From Halodesulfurarchaeum formicicum (GTDB lineage Archaea > Halobacteriota > Halobacteria > Halobacteriales > Halobacteriaceae), in assembly GCF_001886955.1 (NCBI RefSeq), contig NZ_CP016804.1:1426001-1490000 (forward strand): a stretch of DNA of 64,000 nt, read 5' to 3'. A model generated the notes under the pieces. It was not told where the DNA came from. It worked only from the letters and a program-made list of their open reading frames with translations, and searched no databases. Made by a program: the position numbers and the translations under genes. Positions 17,427-26,271 of the stretch are shown here, piece by piece (position 1 is the stretch's first letter; each line of letters starts with the position of its first letter).

Positions 17427-19475
17427 ATGAGCCACGAGTCCTTTCCCACCGAGAACCCGGCGGTGGTGACCTGTGGACTGCCCTACGCGAACGGGGACCT
17501 CCACATCGGTCACCTGCGGACCTACGTGAGCGGCGACGTGTTGACACGGTCGCTGCGGACCATCGGCCAGGAGACCGCCTTCGTCTCGGGGTCGGACATG
17601 CACGGGACGCCGATCGCGGTCAACGCGGCCGAGTCGGGGGTCTCCCCCGAGGAGTTCGCGATGGACTGGCACGAGACCTACGAGGAGACCTTCCCCCAGT
17701 TCGACGTGGATTTCGACAACTACGGGAACACCCACCAGTCCGAGAACGTCGAGTTGACCCAGGAGATCGTCCGGACCCTCGACGAGGCGGGCCACGTCTA
17801 CGAGAAGGAGATCGAGGTCGCCTGGGACCCGATCGAGGACCAGCCGCTGCCCGACCGCTACGTCGAGGGCACCTGTCCCTACTGTGGCGCGACGGCCCGC
17901 GGGGACGAGTGTGACGAGGGCTGTGGTCGCCACCTCGAACCCGGCGAGATCGAGAACCCGACCAGTATTCTGACCGGGAACCCAGCGGAGTACCGGACCC
18001 GCGAGCACAAGTTCTTCCGCGTCTCGGCCTTCCAGGAGTACCTCTCGGAGTTCATCGACCGCCTGGAGGGGACCAAAAACGCCCGCAACCAGCCCCGGGA
18101 GTGGATCGAGGGCGAACTCCAGGACTGGTGTATCACCCGGGACCTGGACTGGGGCATCGACTATCCGGAGGACGAGACCGACCTGGTCCTCTACGTGTGG
18201 GTCGATGCACCTATCGAGTACATCGCCTCGACCAAACAGTACAGCGATCGCGTGGGCGCGGACACCTACGACTGGGAGGAAGTCTGGCGCGATGGCGACA
18301 GCGAGATCGTCCACGTCATCGGCCGGGACATCATCCAGCATCACACCGTCTTCTGGCCCGCGATGCTCGCCGGGGCCGAGTTCAACGAGCCGCGAGCGGT
18401 CATGGCAAGCGGCTTTGTCAACCTCGACGGTGCGAGTTTCTCGACGAGCCGCGATCGGGCGGTCTGGGCCGAGGAGTACCTGGACTCGCCGTTCGACACC
18501 GACCTCCTCCGGTTTTACATCGCCACGGCGGGCCCGTTCGAGCGGGACATCGACTTCTCCTGGGAGACCTTCCAGGACCGGGTCAACGCCGAACTCGCCG
18601 ACGACGTGGGGAACTTCGTCTACCGGGCGCTGCTCTTCGCGAACCGGAACTACGAGGGCACGCCCGACGCCGCGGTCTCCGCCGACGTCGAGGCCGAGAT
18701 CGAGTCCGCGATGGCGGACTTCACGGCGGCGCTCAACGAGTATTCGGTCCGGGAGGCCGGGACCGTCCCCCTCGAACTGGCTCGCTTCGGCAACGAGTAC
18801 ATCCAGCACAACGAGCCCTGGAAGCTCGTCGACGAGGATCCCGAACAGGCCGCCCAGGTCATTCGGGATACCGTTCAACTCGTGAAGGCCATCGCGATCA
18901 CGATCCAGCCCTTCACGCCCCGCACCGCCGAGCAGATCTGGACCGACCTGAACGAGGACGGGACCGCAGCCGAGGCGACTATCGAGGACTGCCTGGACGC
19001 GCCCCCGGCCACCTTCGGCGAGCCACGGGAGCCCTTCGAGAAGATCGAGGACGAGCAGGTCGAAGCCCGCCAGGCGGCCCTGCAGGAACGCATCGAGGAC
19101 GAAGACACCGACTCCGAGACCGACACGACAATGACCGACATCGAACCCCTGAACGAGGATCGCATCGCCTTCGAAGACTTCCAGGACCTGGACATCCGGG
19201 TCGGCCGCATCGAGTCCGCCGAGCCGATCGAGGGCGCGGACAAACTCGTCCGCCTGCAGGTCGACATCGGCGCGGAGACCCGCCAGCTGGTCGCGGGAAT
19301 CCGACAGCTCCACGACGTCGAGGAGCTCCCGGGGACCAAGATCATCGTCCTGGCGAACCTAGAGAAAGCCGAACTCTTCGGCGTGGAATCCAACGGCATG
19401 CTCCTGGCGGCCGGCGACGAGGCCGACCTGCTGACGACCCAGGGTGACGCCGGCCCCGGAACGAAGATCCAGTAA
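17427..19475 (+). CDS. metG: Methionyl-tRNA synthetase
   Basis: Class I aminoacyl-tRNA synthetase, 682 aa, which charges tRNA(Met). The HIGH motif appears as DLHIGHLR near residue 27. A zinc knuckle CPYCG ... CDEGCGRHL lies near 153-173. The KMSKS loop is the archaeal variant SFSTSRD. After an acidic linker the C-terminus carries an OB-fold tRNA-binding domain (DLDIRVGRIESAEPI, about 580-682), the EMAP/Trbp111-like module used for dimerisation and tRNA affinity. In some archaea this domain is a separate protein; here it is fused. Confidence 0.96.
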   Translation: MSHESFPTENPAVVTCGLPYANGDLHIGHLRTYVSGDVLTRSLRTIGQETAFVSGSDMHGTPIAVNAAESGVSPEEFAMDWHETYEETFPQFDVDFDNYGNTHQSENVELTQEIVRTLDEAGHVYEKEIEVAWDPIEDQPLPDRYVEGTCPYCGATARGDECDEGCGRHLEPGEIENPTSILTGNPAEYRTREHKFFRVSAFQEYLSEFIDRLEGTKNARNQPREWIEGELQDWCITRDLDWGIDYPEDETDLVLYVWVDAPIEYIASTKQYSDRVGADTYDWEEVWRDGDSEIVHVIGRDIIQHHTVFWPAMLAGAEFNEPRAVMASGFVNLDGASFSTSRDRAVWAEEYLDSPFDTDLLRFYIATAGPFERDIDFSWETFQDRVNAELADDVGNFVYRALLFANRNYEGTPDAAVSADVEAEIESAMADFTAALNEYSVREAGTVPLELARFGNEYIQHNEPWKLVDEDPEQAAQVIRDTVQLVKAIAITIQPFTPRTAEQIWTDLNEDGTAAEATIEDCLDAPPATFGEPREPFEKIEDEQVEARQAALQERIEDEDTDSETDTTMTDIEPLNEDRIAFEDFQDLDIRVGRIESAEPIEGADKLVRLQVDIGAETRQLVAGIRQLHDVEELPGTKIIVLANLEKAELFGVESNGMLLAAGDEADLLTTQGDAGPGTKIQ

Positions 19476-19487
19476 GCGAGTGCCACA

Positions 19488-19493
19488 TTTATT
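19488..19493 (+). promoter_or_regulatory. TATA-like box of pykA
   Basis: TTTATT is centred about 27 bp upstream of ATG 19518. The 42-bp gap to metG and this box suggest an independent leaderless promoter. Confidence 0.45.
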
Positions 19494-19517
19494 CGGCGGG
19501 GGATCGAACCCCTGGTA

Positions 19518-21287
19518 ATGCGAAACGCGAAGATCGTCTGCACGCTCGGCCCGGCGAGTGACGACCGGGCCGCGATCAGCGATTTGGCGGCGGCAGGGAT
19601 GACCGTCGCACGGATCAACTCCAGTCACGGGACCCGTGAGGACCGGGCCGCGCTCATCGAGCGGGCCCAACGTGTCGACGCCGAACTCGACAAACCGGTC
19701 GCGGTCATGGTCGACCTCCAGGGCCCGGAGATCCGCACCGGCGAGACGGCCGAGCCAGTTCAACTGGAAACCGGGTCGGCAGTCACCTTCCGTGAGTCGA
19801 CAGCCGTGACCGAGCAGGAGATCGGTCTCTCGACGGACATCTCACGTGTCTCTCCTGGCGATCGCGTACTGCTCGACGACGGCCGAATCGAGACCGTCGT
19901 CGATTCAGTCGAGGGGAATGCGGTCCACGCGACTGTAAAGAGCGGCGGGAAATTGCAGAGCCACAAGGGGGTGAACGTCCCGGGCGTGGATCTGGACGTG
20001 GACGTAGTCACGGCAAAGGACCGTGCGGACCTCGAACTGGCCGTCGAAGCGGGCGCGGACTTCGTCGCCGCGAGTTTCGTCCGGGACGCGGCGGACGTGC
20101 TCGAAGTCGAGGCCGCTATCGAGGACCTGGGCGGGGAGATCCCGGTGGTGGCGAAGATCGAACGGGCCGACGCCGTCGACCACCTGGACGAGATCATCCA
20201 GACCGCCCAGGGCATCATGGTCGCCCGGGGGGACCTGGGGGTCGAACTCCCGATGGAAGACGTGCCGCTCATCCAGAAGCGGATCATCCACAAGAGCCAG
20301 GCTGCAGGCGTGCCGGTCATCACCGCGACCGAGATGCTCGACTCGATGGTCGAGCAGGCCCGCCCGACCCGGGCGGAGGCCTCGGACGTGGCGAACGCGG
20401 TCCTCGACGGGACCGACGCCGTCATGCTCTCCGCGGAGACCGCGATCGGATCCCACCCGACCCGGGTCGTCGAGACGATGGACCGGATCATCCGTGAGAT
20501 CGAGGAGAGTGTGGAGTACGACGAGATCATCGAACAGCGGGTTCCGGAGGCGACCGGTGAGAGCCGCACGGACGCCCTGGCGCGCTCGGCGCGGTACCTG
20601 GCCCGGGACGTGAACGCGAGTGCGATCGTCGTCGCGAGCGAGTCCGGGTACACGGCCCGACGGGTCACCAAGTTCCGCCCCAGCGTGCCAGTCGTGGCGA
20701 CCACGCCGAACGACCAGGTTCACCGACAGCTGGGGCTCGTGTGGGGCGTGAACGCACAGCACGCAAACGTCCAGGTCGGGACGGCGACCACGGTCATCGA
20801 GGACTCGGTAAAAGCCGGCCTGGACTCCGGGATCGTCGACCCCGGGGATACCGTCGTCGTCCTGACCGGCATGATGACCGAACTGGAGGGCGAGGACACG
20901 ACGAACACCCTCAAGGTCCACGTGGCCGCCGAAACCCTCGCCGTCGGTCGGTCGGTCGTTGACGGGCGGGCCACCGGGCCGGTCGTCGACCTGGAGCACG
21001 TGGACCCCGAAACGATCGAGGCCGGGAGCATCGGTGTCATTCACCGGGACTTCAACGGCGAGTTCAGCGACGGACTGGAGAAACTCGGCGGAATCGTGAG
21101 CGCCCGCTCTGGGATGACCGGCTATGCGGCCATGGTGGCCCGCGAACTCGAAATCCCGATGATCACCGGGGCCGACATCGGGGACCTCGAGCCCGGGCAG
21201 CAGGTGACCATCGACGGTGAACGTGGGGTGGTCTACGACGGCGAAGTGAACAAACCCGCGGCGGGGCGCAAACGGGGGCCGTTATGA
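19518..21287 (+). CDS. pykA: Pyruvate kinase with C-terminal PEP-utiliser-like domain
   Basis: Pyruvate kinase, 589 aa, which makes pyruvate and ATP from PEP. The catalytic barrel begins RNAKIVCTLGPAS, with the B domain at about 70-155 and the active-site lysine region VVAKIERADAVDHLDEI. The allosteric C domain is followed by an extra domain of about 100 residues (from about 480) homologous to the phosphohistidine swivel domain of PEP-utilising enzymes. In that domain the usual TSHAA motif reads TGYAA, so the phosphorylatable histidine is replaced by tyrosine. It overlaps the next small gene by 4 bp. Confidence 0.95.
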   Translation: MRNAKIVCTLGPASDDRAAISDLAAAGMTVARINSSHGTREDRAALIERAQRVDAELDKPVAVMVDLQGPEIRTGETAEPVQLETGSAVTFRESTAVTEQEIGLSTDISRVSPGDRVLLDDGRIETVVDSVEGNAVHATVKSGGKLQSHKGVNVPGVDLDVDVVTAKDRADLELAVEAGADFVAASFVRDAADVLEVEAAIEDLGGEIPVVAKIERADAVDHLDEIIQTAQGIMVARGDLGVELPMEDVPLIQKRIIHKSQAAGVPVITATEMLDSMVEQARPTRAEASDVANAVLDGTDAVMLSAETAIGSHPTRVVETMDRIIREIEESVEYDEIIEQRVPEATGESRTDALARSARYLARDVNASAIVVASESGYTARRVTKFRPSVPVVATTPNDQVHRQLGLVWGVNAQHANVQVGTATTVIEDSVKAGLDSGIVDPGDTVVVLTGMMTELEGEDTTNTLKVHVAAETLAVGRSVVDGRATGPVVDLEHVDPETIEAGSIGVIHRDFNGEFSDGLEKLGGIVSARSGMTGYAAMVARELEIPMITGADIGDLEPGQQVTIDGERGVVYDGEVNKPAAGRKRGPL

Positions 21288-21436
21288 GCGACTGGAAGTT
21301 CGAGGTAGACGAAGTCGGGCCCGAAGCCGAACCAGAAGTGCCCGAAATCGAACCCGGCAACCCGCGTCTGGAACACGTCCTCCCGTTCCTGCTCGGTGTC
21401 GGCCTCGCCATCGCGATCCTCGTAGTGAGTCTCTAA
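21284..21436 (+). CDS. 50-aa single-pass membrane protein coupled to pykA
   Basis: A short gene whose ATG overlaps the pykA stop codon (ATGA), giving a 50-aa protein. An acidic, proline-rich N-terminal half (VDEVGPEAEPEVPEIEPG) is followed by one hydrophobic segment (about 32-50, VLPFLLGVGLAIAILVVSL) running to the C-terminus, a tail-anchor layout. Translational coupling and high GC at third positions support it as real. A similar small protein beside pyruvate kinase is common in haloarchaea (DUF7312-like, from memory). Function unknown. Confidence 0.75.
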   Translation: MSDWKFEVDEVGPEAEPEVPEIEPGNPRLEHVLPFLLGVGLAIAILVVSL

Positions 21437-21502
21437 GCGCCGATTCCGGCAAGGTGCGCTGTCCGGGCAACGGTTTTCCCCACCCGGGCCCAAGCATGTG
21501 GT

Positions 21503-22057
21503 ATGGCCTCAGTACTCGGGACGTCGCTGTCGACGATCCTCCTGCTCGCCGGGCTCGTACTCGTCGTGCTGGAGGGCTTTGCACCGGGTGCACACTTCAT
21601 CGTCCTGGGGGTCGCGCTCCTCGCGGCCGGCCTCCTGGGGGTACTGGTCCCGGCCGCAGCGACCCCGCTGGTGCTCGGGCTCACGGTACTCGTCGCGGGG
21701 GCCGGCGCGTACTATGTCTACCGTCACTTCGAGTTCTACAAGGGGACCGATCGCGGGAAGACCGAGGGGTCGGCCGAACTCGTGGGCCGACGGGGCTACG
21801 TGACCGAGCGAGTCACGCCCCGGACCGGCCGGGTGAAACTCTCCGAGGGCGGTTTCGATCCGACCTACGCCGCCCGGAGTGTCGAGGGCGAGATCGGCGT
21901 CGGGACCGAGATCATCGTCGTGGATCCCGGCGGGGGCAACGTCGTCGAGGTGGAGGCCCTCTCGGACGTTGACGACATCGACCGCGAACTCGAACGTGGT
22001 CGCGCCCGCGAGGCGGAGCCGGTCGAAACCGAGACCGAGGACGAATCGCGCGGGTAG
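21503..22057 (+). CDS. NfeD family membrane protein
   Basis: A 184-aa NfeD-type protein. Three hydrophobic segments (about 9-28, 31-52 and 53-72, including FIVLGVALLAAGLLGVL) are followed by a soluble OB-fold domain (about 88-160, ELVGRRGYVTERVTP ... GTEIIVVDPGGGNVVEVEAL) and an acidic tail. It lies 65 bp upstream of a stomatin-like gene. NfeD/stomatin pairs are widely conserved and act in membrane microdomain organisation. This is the short form without the ClpP-like protease domain. Confidence 0.85.
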   Translation: MASVLGTSLSTILLLAGLVLVVLEGFAPGAHFIVLGVALLAAGLLGVLVPAAATPLVLGLTVLVAGAGAYYVYRHFEFYKGTDRGKTEGSAELVGRRGYVTERVTPRTGRVKLSEGGFDPTYAARSVEGEIGVGTEIIVVDPGGGNVVEVEALSDVDDIDRELERGRAREAEPVETETEDESRG

Positions 22058-22092
22058 TGTGAATCAGTGGCACGACTGACCGGCTGGCGCAG

Positions 22093-22099
22093 CTTTATC
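22093..22099 (+). promoter_or_regulatory. TATA-like box of the stomatin-like gene
   Basis: CTTTATC is centred about 27 bp upstream of ATG 22123. The gene may therefore have its own promoter in addition to read-through from nfeD. Confidence 0.45.
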
Positions 22100-22122
22100 A
22101 ACCGTCGGACATAAGGAACAGT

Positions 22123-23235
22123 ATGGTGCTCCCCCTCCAGTCACTGACCGGCCCGTCCCCGCTCTCGGTCGTCGGGTTGCTCCTGCTCGTCGTCCTGGTC
22201 GTAGCAGTCTACCAGGCCATCGAGATCGTCGACGCCTACGAGAAGGAGGCGTTGACGGTCTTCGGCGAGTTCCGGGGCCTGCTCGAACCGGGGATCAACT
22301 TCATCCCGCCGTTCGTCTCCCGCACGTACATCTTCGACATGCGGACCCAGACGATCGACGTCCCACGGCAGGAAGCGATCACCCGGGACAACTCCCCGGT
22401 CACCGCGGACGCCGTGGTGTATATCCGGGTCATGAACGCGAAACGGGCCTTCCTGGAGGTCGATGATTACAAGCGAGCGGTCTCCAACCTGGCCCAGACC
22501 ACGCTGCGGGCCGTGATCGGGGACATGGAACTGGACGACACGCTCAACAAGCGCCAGGAGATCAACGCCCGCATCCGGAAGGAGCTCGACGAACCCACCG
22601 ACGAGTGGGGGATCAGGGTCGAGTCCGTGGAAGTTCGGGAGGTCAATCCCTCCAAGGACGTCCAGCAGGCGATGGAACAACAGACCTCCGCCGAGCGCAA
22701 GCGCCGGGCCATGATCCTGGAGGCCCAGGGGGAACGACAGTCCGCCATCGAGCGCGCGGAGGGGGAGAAACGCTCGAACATCATCCGTGCACAGGGTGAG
22801 AAGCAGTCCCAGATCCTCGAAGCCCAGGGGGACGCGGTCTCGACCGTGCTGCGAGCTCGGTCCGCCGAATCGATGGGCGAGCGGGCCGTGATCGAACGGG
22901 GGCTGGAAGCCCTGGAGGTCATCGGGGCCGCCGAAAGCACGACCTTCGTGCTCCCACAGGAACTGACCTCACTGGTGGGTCGATACGGCAAACAGCTCAC
23001 CGACAGCGACGTCGCCGAACCGACCGAGGGCCTGGAGAGCCTGGAGTTCGACGCGGACACCCGCGAGTTGCTGGGGCTGGACGACATCGAATCGATCCTG
23101 GACGAGATCGGCGCGCCGATGGACGTCAACGAATCCGATCTCACCGAGGGAACGGGCTCGATCAAGTCCGCCGAGGAAGTCATCGAAGAGATGGACGCCG
23201 AACTCGAAGACACCGAGGAACCAACGGAGAAGTAA
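22123..23235 (+). CDS. SPFH/Band 7 (stomatin/slipin-like) protein
   Basis: A 370-aa membrane-anchored SPFH protein. One N-terminal transmembrane segment (about 12-33, LSVVGLLLLVVLVVAVYQ) precedes the SPFH domain (about 35-190, GINFIPPFVSRTYIFDMR, TIDVPRQEAITRDNSPVTAD). A long Ala/Glu/Gln-rich coiled coil follows (about 185-260: RRAMILEAQGERQSAIERA and repeats of AQGEKQS), then an acidic tail. Such proteins oligomerise on membranes as scaffolds, often with NfeD, which is the upstream gene. Its stop codon directly abuts the ATG of the following regulator gene. Confidence 0.92.
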   Translation: MVLPLQSLTGPSPLSVVGLLLLVVLVVAVYQAIEIVDAYEKEALTVFGEFRGLLEPGINFIPPFVSRTYIFDMRTQTIDVPRQEAITRDNSPVTADAVVYIRVMNAKRAFLEVDDYKRAVSNLAQTTLRAVIGDMELDDTLNKRQEINARIRKELDEPTDEWGIRVESVEVREVNPSKDVQQAMEQQTSAERKRRAMILEAQGERQSAIERAEGEKRSNIIRAQGEKQSQILEAQGDAVSTVLRARSAESMGERAVIERGLEALEVIGAAESTTFVLPQELTSLVGRYGKQLTDSDVAEPTEGLESLEFDADTRELLGLDDIESILDEIGAPMDVNESDLTEGTGSIKSAEEVIEEMDAELEDTEEPTEK

Positions 23236-23832
23236 ATGGGAATCGACGAGGAGAAGCGCACGACGCTGCGGAAGTTCGCCGCCGTCGGAGCCGGGAGCCC
23301 CTTGCTCGGACTGGCGGGCCAGGACGAGGGTGCCAGCGAGACCCGGGAAGCCATCGCGGGCTACGTCGAGCGCACTCCCGGCGCCCACTTCTCGAAGATC
23401 CGTGACGACCTGGGAATCGCGACGGGGGAGACACAGTATCACCTCCGGCGACTCACCGACCAGGGCACACTCGAACGGTATCGCGACGGCGACTACAAGC
23501 GCTTCTATCCAGCCGGCCGGTTCGACGCCTTCGAGCAGGTCACGCTGGGCTATCTCAGGCGGGAAACCCCGCGGGCCATGGTTTGCACGCTGTTGCAAGA
23601 GCCCACTCATACCGGGGCCTCGCTTTCAGCGGCGATCGGCGTCTCACCGGCGACAGTGAGCAACCACGCCACAGAGATGGCAGAACACGGGGTCCTCGAC
23701 CGGAGTGAGGGGTATCGAGTGAACCGACCGGAGACGGTCATCACGCTCCTCGTTCGATACGCCGAGAGCTTCGACGCGGAGACGGTCAACTTCGCCGCGG
23801 ACGCCGCCGATCTGCTCAGGTACGAACCCTGA
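23236..23832 (+). CDS. Winged-helix transcriptional regulator with two HTH units
   Basis: A 198-aa protein. Two winged-helix motifs are visible: residues about 37-85 (YVERTPGAHFSKIRDDLGIA followed by ETQYHLRRLTDQGTLER) and about 100-155 (LQEPTHTGASLSAAIGVSP followed by ATVSNHATEMAEHGVL). The first 30 residues have a mildly hydrophobic stretch (AAVGAGSPLLGLAG) that is too short for a clear membrane helix. The start abuts the stomatin-like stop with no gap, so it is probably co-transcribed and may regulate that operon (inferred). Two-wHTH proteins of this kind are common in haloarchaea, and their ligands are mostly unknown. Confidence 0.8.
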   Translation: MGIDEEKRTTLRKFAAVGAGSPLLGLAGQDEGASETREAIAGYVERTPGAHFSKIRDDLGIATGETQYHLRRLTDQGTLERYRDGDYKRFYPAGRFDAFEQVTLGYLRRETPRAMVCTLLQEPTHTGASLSAAIGVSPATVSNHATEMAEHGVLDRSEGYRVNRPETVITLLVRYAESFDAETVNFAADAADLLRYEP

Positions 23833-23835
23833 AGC

Positions 23836-24084
23836 TCAGGCGGTGGTCACTTGCCAGGTCGTCGAGGAGGAATAGCCCCACTGTTCGATATCGAGGTCGT
23901 GTTCGGCATCCGCGACCGCACGCATGTTCGAACCGACCTCTTTGGCCGAGAAGCCCAGTTCCTTGCCGATGAGCCGGGACTTGAAGTAGGTCTCCTGGTC
24001 CACCCGCTCGCGCAGATACTGGAGAATCGTCCGCTGTTTCGGCGTCAGTCCCTCCGTGCTCAGTTCGACGGCGCTGGCCCCCAT
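23836..24084 (-). CDS. Small HTH-domain protein
   Basis: An 82-aa predicted DNA-binding protein. The helix-turn-helix core spans about 14-62 (LTPKQRTILQYLRERV ... SRLIGKELGFSAKEVGSNM), followed by a short C-terminal strand pair. The ATG at 24082-24084 was chosen because the open frame continues upstream to 24510 through sequence that overlaps the divergent glycosyltransferase gene antisense and is not protein-like. A TCAAAAG element about 26 bp upstream fits a leaderless start. It resembles a conserved haloarchaeal family (DUF7123-like, from memory). It ends 3 bp from the convergent winged-helix gene. Confidence 0.78.
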   Translation of the reverse strand: MGASAVELSTEGLTPKQRTILQYLRERVDQETYFKSRLIGKELGFSAKEVGSNMRAVADAEHDLDIEQWGYSSSTTWQVTTA

Positions 24085-24189
24085 AGCAGTATGGAGAAGT
24101 GCCAGGTCAAAAGCGGGTTTGGTACGATCGGTTAATCGCGGGTGACACAGTTCAGAAAGTTCTTGGGTGGCCACGACCGACAGCGAGGC

Positions 24190-26025
24190 ATGGCGTCGGC
24201 TGTGGAGGTTAGCGTCGTGCTCCCCGCGTACAACGAGGAGGCGACCATCGAATCGACCGTCGAGGTCACGCTCGACACGCTGGAATCGTTCCTCCCGGCC
24301 GGCACGTTCGAGGTCATCATCGCCGAAGACGGCTGTGATGATCGAACCCCGGAGATCGCCGATCGACTGGCGGCCGCGGACGAGCGGGTCAGCCACTATC
24401 ACAGTGACGAGCGCCTGGGCCGTGGTGAGGCACTGAATCGGGCCTTCGAGAGCGCCGCCGGCGACACACTGGTCTACTTCGATACCGACCTCGCCACGGA
24501 CATGTCCCACCTCGAAGAGCTAATCGAGAGTGTCCGCTCCGGCGAGTACGACCTCGCCACTGGCTCGCGCTGGATGCCCGGCGAGGAGGCCGACCGGCCG
24601 GCCAAGCGGGCGATCTCCAGTCGCGGGTTCAACATGCTCGTTCGAACGCTTTTGGGCTCGGACCTACAGGATCACCAGGCCGGGTTCAAAGCCTTCAGCC
24701 GGGCTGCCTTCCAGGCCCTGCGCCCGGCGGTGAAAGACTCCCACTGGTTCTGGGACACCGAGATGCTCGTCAAGGCCCAGCGACGAGGATTTGCCGTCAA
24801 GGAGTTCGCGGTGAACTGGACGCCCAAGGGGGACTCGAAGGTCGATCTAGTCCGGGACGTATTCGGAATGGGAAGCCAGATACTCCGAACGGCCTGGGAG
24901 ATCCGTATCAGACCCTATGCGAACCGACGGACCGGCATGGTCGCGGGACTGTTGCTCTCGGTGCTGGCTATCGGGTTGATGTTCTTCTATCTGGATCCCC
25001 GCGACGTGCTCCAGGAAATGGCCCGGGCCGACCTGGGTCTGGTAGCGGCCGCCGCGCTCGTCTACGTCTTTTCCTGGCCACTTCGTGGCTGGCGATACGC
25101 CGATATTCTCGGCTCGCTCGGCTATCGCGAACGCGTGGGCTTTCTCACGGGTGCGGTCTTCATTAGCCAGACCGGGAACCTGGTGTTCCCAGCCCGGGCT
25201 GGGGACGCCGTCCGGGCCTACGTCGTCAAAGCCAGACGGCAGGTGCCCTATACCTCGGGGTTCGCCTCGCTCGCCGTCGAGCGGGTCTTCGACCTGCTGA
25301 CGATCACCATCCTTGCCGGCGGGGTACTCCTCGGCGTCGTCACTCTCGCCCCCGAGCGGGTCGTGGCGCTGAGCCAGGCCCTGACCGAGGGAACCGGCCT
25401 CTCCGGCGGCCAACAGGAGAGTGCCCGAACGGCGATCGCCGTCGCGGCGGTGGTCGGGATCGGCGCAATCGGGGCCGTGATCGCCATCGTCCTCTCGGCG
25501 CGGTCGGATCGGAACCGGATCAGACGAATCGTCAACTGGGCGTCGGAGGACTCCTACGTCGAACTGGTCGCGACGACCCTCGAAGGGTTCGTGGGCGACG
25601 TCCAGCGTGTCGCAGCCGAACCGGCCACCTTCGCCCGGGTCGGGGTCGCGAGCCTGGCAATCTGGGCGATCGACGTCCTCACGGCCATTCTGGTTTTCCA
25701 GGCCTTCGGCGTCGAGGTACCACTCGGGCTGTTGGTCGCCGTCTCCTTCTTCGCGGTCAGCGTGGGCAATCTGGCGAAAGTGCTGCCCCTCTCCCCCGGC
25801 GGCATCGGGCTCTACGAGGCGGCGTTCACGGTGTTGGTGGTCGCCCTGACGACTATTGGACCGCCCACGGCGCTGGGTGTCGCCATCGTCGATCACGCGG
25901 TGAAAAACGCCGTGACGGTGCTGGGCGGTGCGGTCTCGATGGTCGTCCTCAACGTCTCGCTCACCGAAGCGATCGACGGGCCGGGCGAGATCGAGGAGGG
26001 ATCGAGCCGACCGGACCAAACCTGA
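24190..26025 (+). CDS. aglD: AglD-like glycosyltransferase: GT2 domain fused to flippase-like membrane domain
   Basis: A 611-aa membrane protein. The N-terminal GT2 domain (about 1-240) begins VSVVLPAYNEEATIE, has the metal-binding D98-T99-D100 (YFDTDLATD) and continues DHQAGFKAF. The C-terminal part (about 255-590) has six or more transmembrane segments of the lysylphosphatidylglycerol synthase/flippase-like (UPF0104) type, with PLSPGGIGLYEAAF. This architecture matches Haloferax volcanii AglD, which charges dolichol phosphate with the last hexose for S-layer N-glycosylation. The exact sugar here is not known, and paralogues with this layout exist, so the symbol is tentative. ATG 24190 was chosen because the domain starts just after it. 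Confidence 0.72.
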   Translation: MASAVEVSVVLPAYNEEATIESTVEVTLDTLESFLPAGTFEVIIAEDGCDDRTPEIADRLAAADERVSHYHSDERLGRGEALNRAFESAAGDTLVYFDTDLATDMSHLEELIESVRSGEYDLATGSRWMPGEEADRPAKRAISSRGFNMLVRTLLGSDLQDHQAGFKAFSRAAFQALRPAVKDSHWFWDTEMLVKAQRRGFAVKEFAVNWTPKGDSKVDLVRDVFGMGSQILRTAWEIRIRPYANRRTGMVAGLLLSVLAIGLMFFYLDPRDVLQEMARADLGLVAAAALVYVFSWPLRGWRYADILGSLGYRERVGFLTGAVFISQTGNLVFPARAGDAVRAYVVKARRQVPYTSGFASLAVERVFDLLTITILAGGVLLGVVTLAPERVVALSQALTEGTGLSGGQQESARTAIAVAAVVGIGAIGAVIAIVLSARSDRNRIRRIVNWASEDSYVELVATTLEGFVGDVQRVAAEPATFARVGVASLAIWAIDVLTAILVFQAFGVEVPLGLLVAVSFFAVSVGNLAKVLPLSPGGIGLYEAAFTVLVVALTTIGPPTALGVAIVDHAVKNAVTVLGGAVSMVVLNVSLTEAIDGPGEIEEGSSRPDQT

Positions 26026-26271
26026 AGACCCACTAAAAGCGGCGGCCGGGACGAGTTTTACCCCTCGCTGCAGAACCCCGGACAGAGCCAGCCTACGCGG
26101 CCCTCAGGGAACCTCGTGACCGACTCACACGCCAGTGCACGAAGAGATTTCGACATCGTCGAACGAAGGAGGGTGGAGTCTATCACGGTCGTTTTACGGA
26201 AAGAAAACACAATCCTTAAGTACGTTTTGTCGAAACCGATGGGTCACCGAATCCCGATACACTTTGTAATT
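26026..26271. other. Intergenic region upstream of the first TFB gene
   Basis: 246 bp with no convincing gene. The frame of the downstream TFB stays open back to 26116, but the encoded residues do not resemble a TFB N-terminus. The region becomes A/T-richer towards 26272 and contains the promoter candidate at 26216. Confidence 0.4.
26216..26222 (+). promoter_or_regulatory. TATA-like box of the first TFB gene
   Basis: TTAAGTA lies about 53 bp upstream of ATG 26272, following an A-rich stretch. With normal spacing transcription would start near 26245, giving an unusually long leader (about 27 nt) for this window. A second candidate is TTTTACG at about 26192. Confidence 0.35.

Noticed and set aside
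26116-26271. N-terminal extension of 52 codons on the first TFB
   Set aside because: TFB proteins begin shortly before the zinc ribbon, and the extra residues are basic and hydrophobic in a way unlike the family; the promoter candidate at 26216 lies inside the extension.
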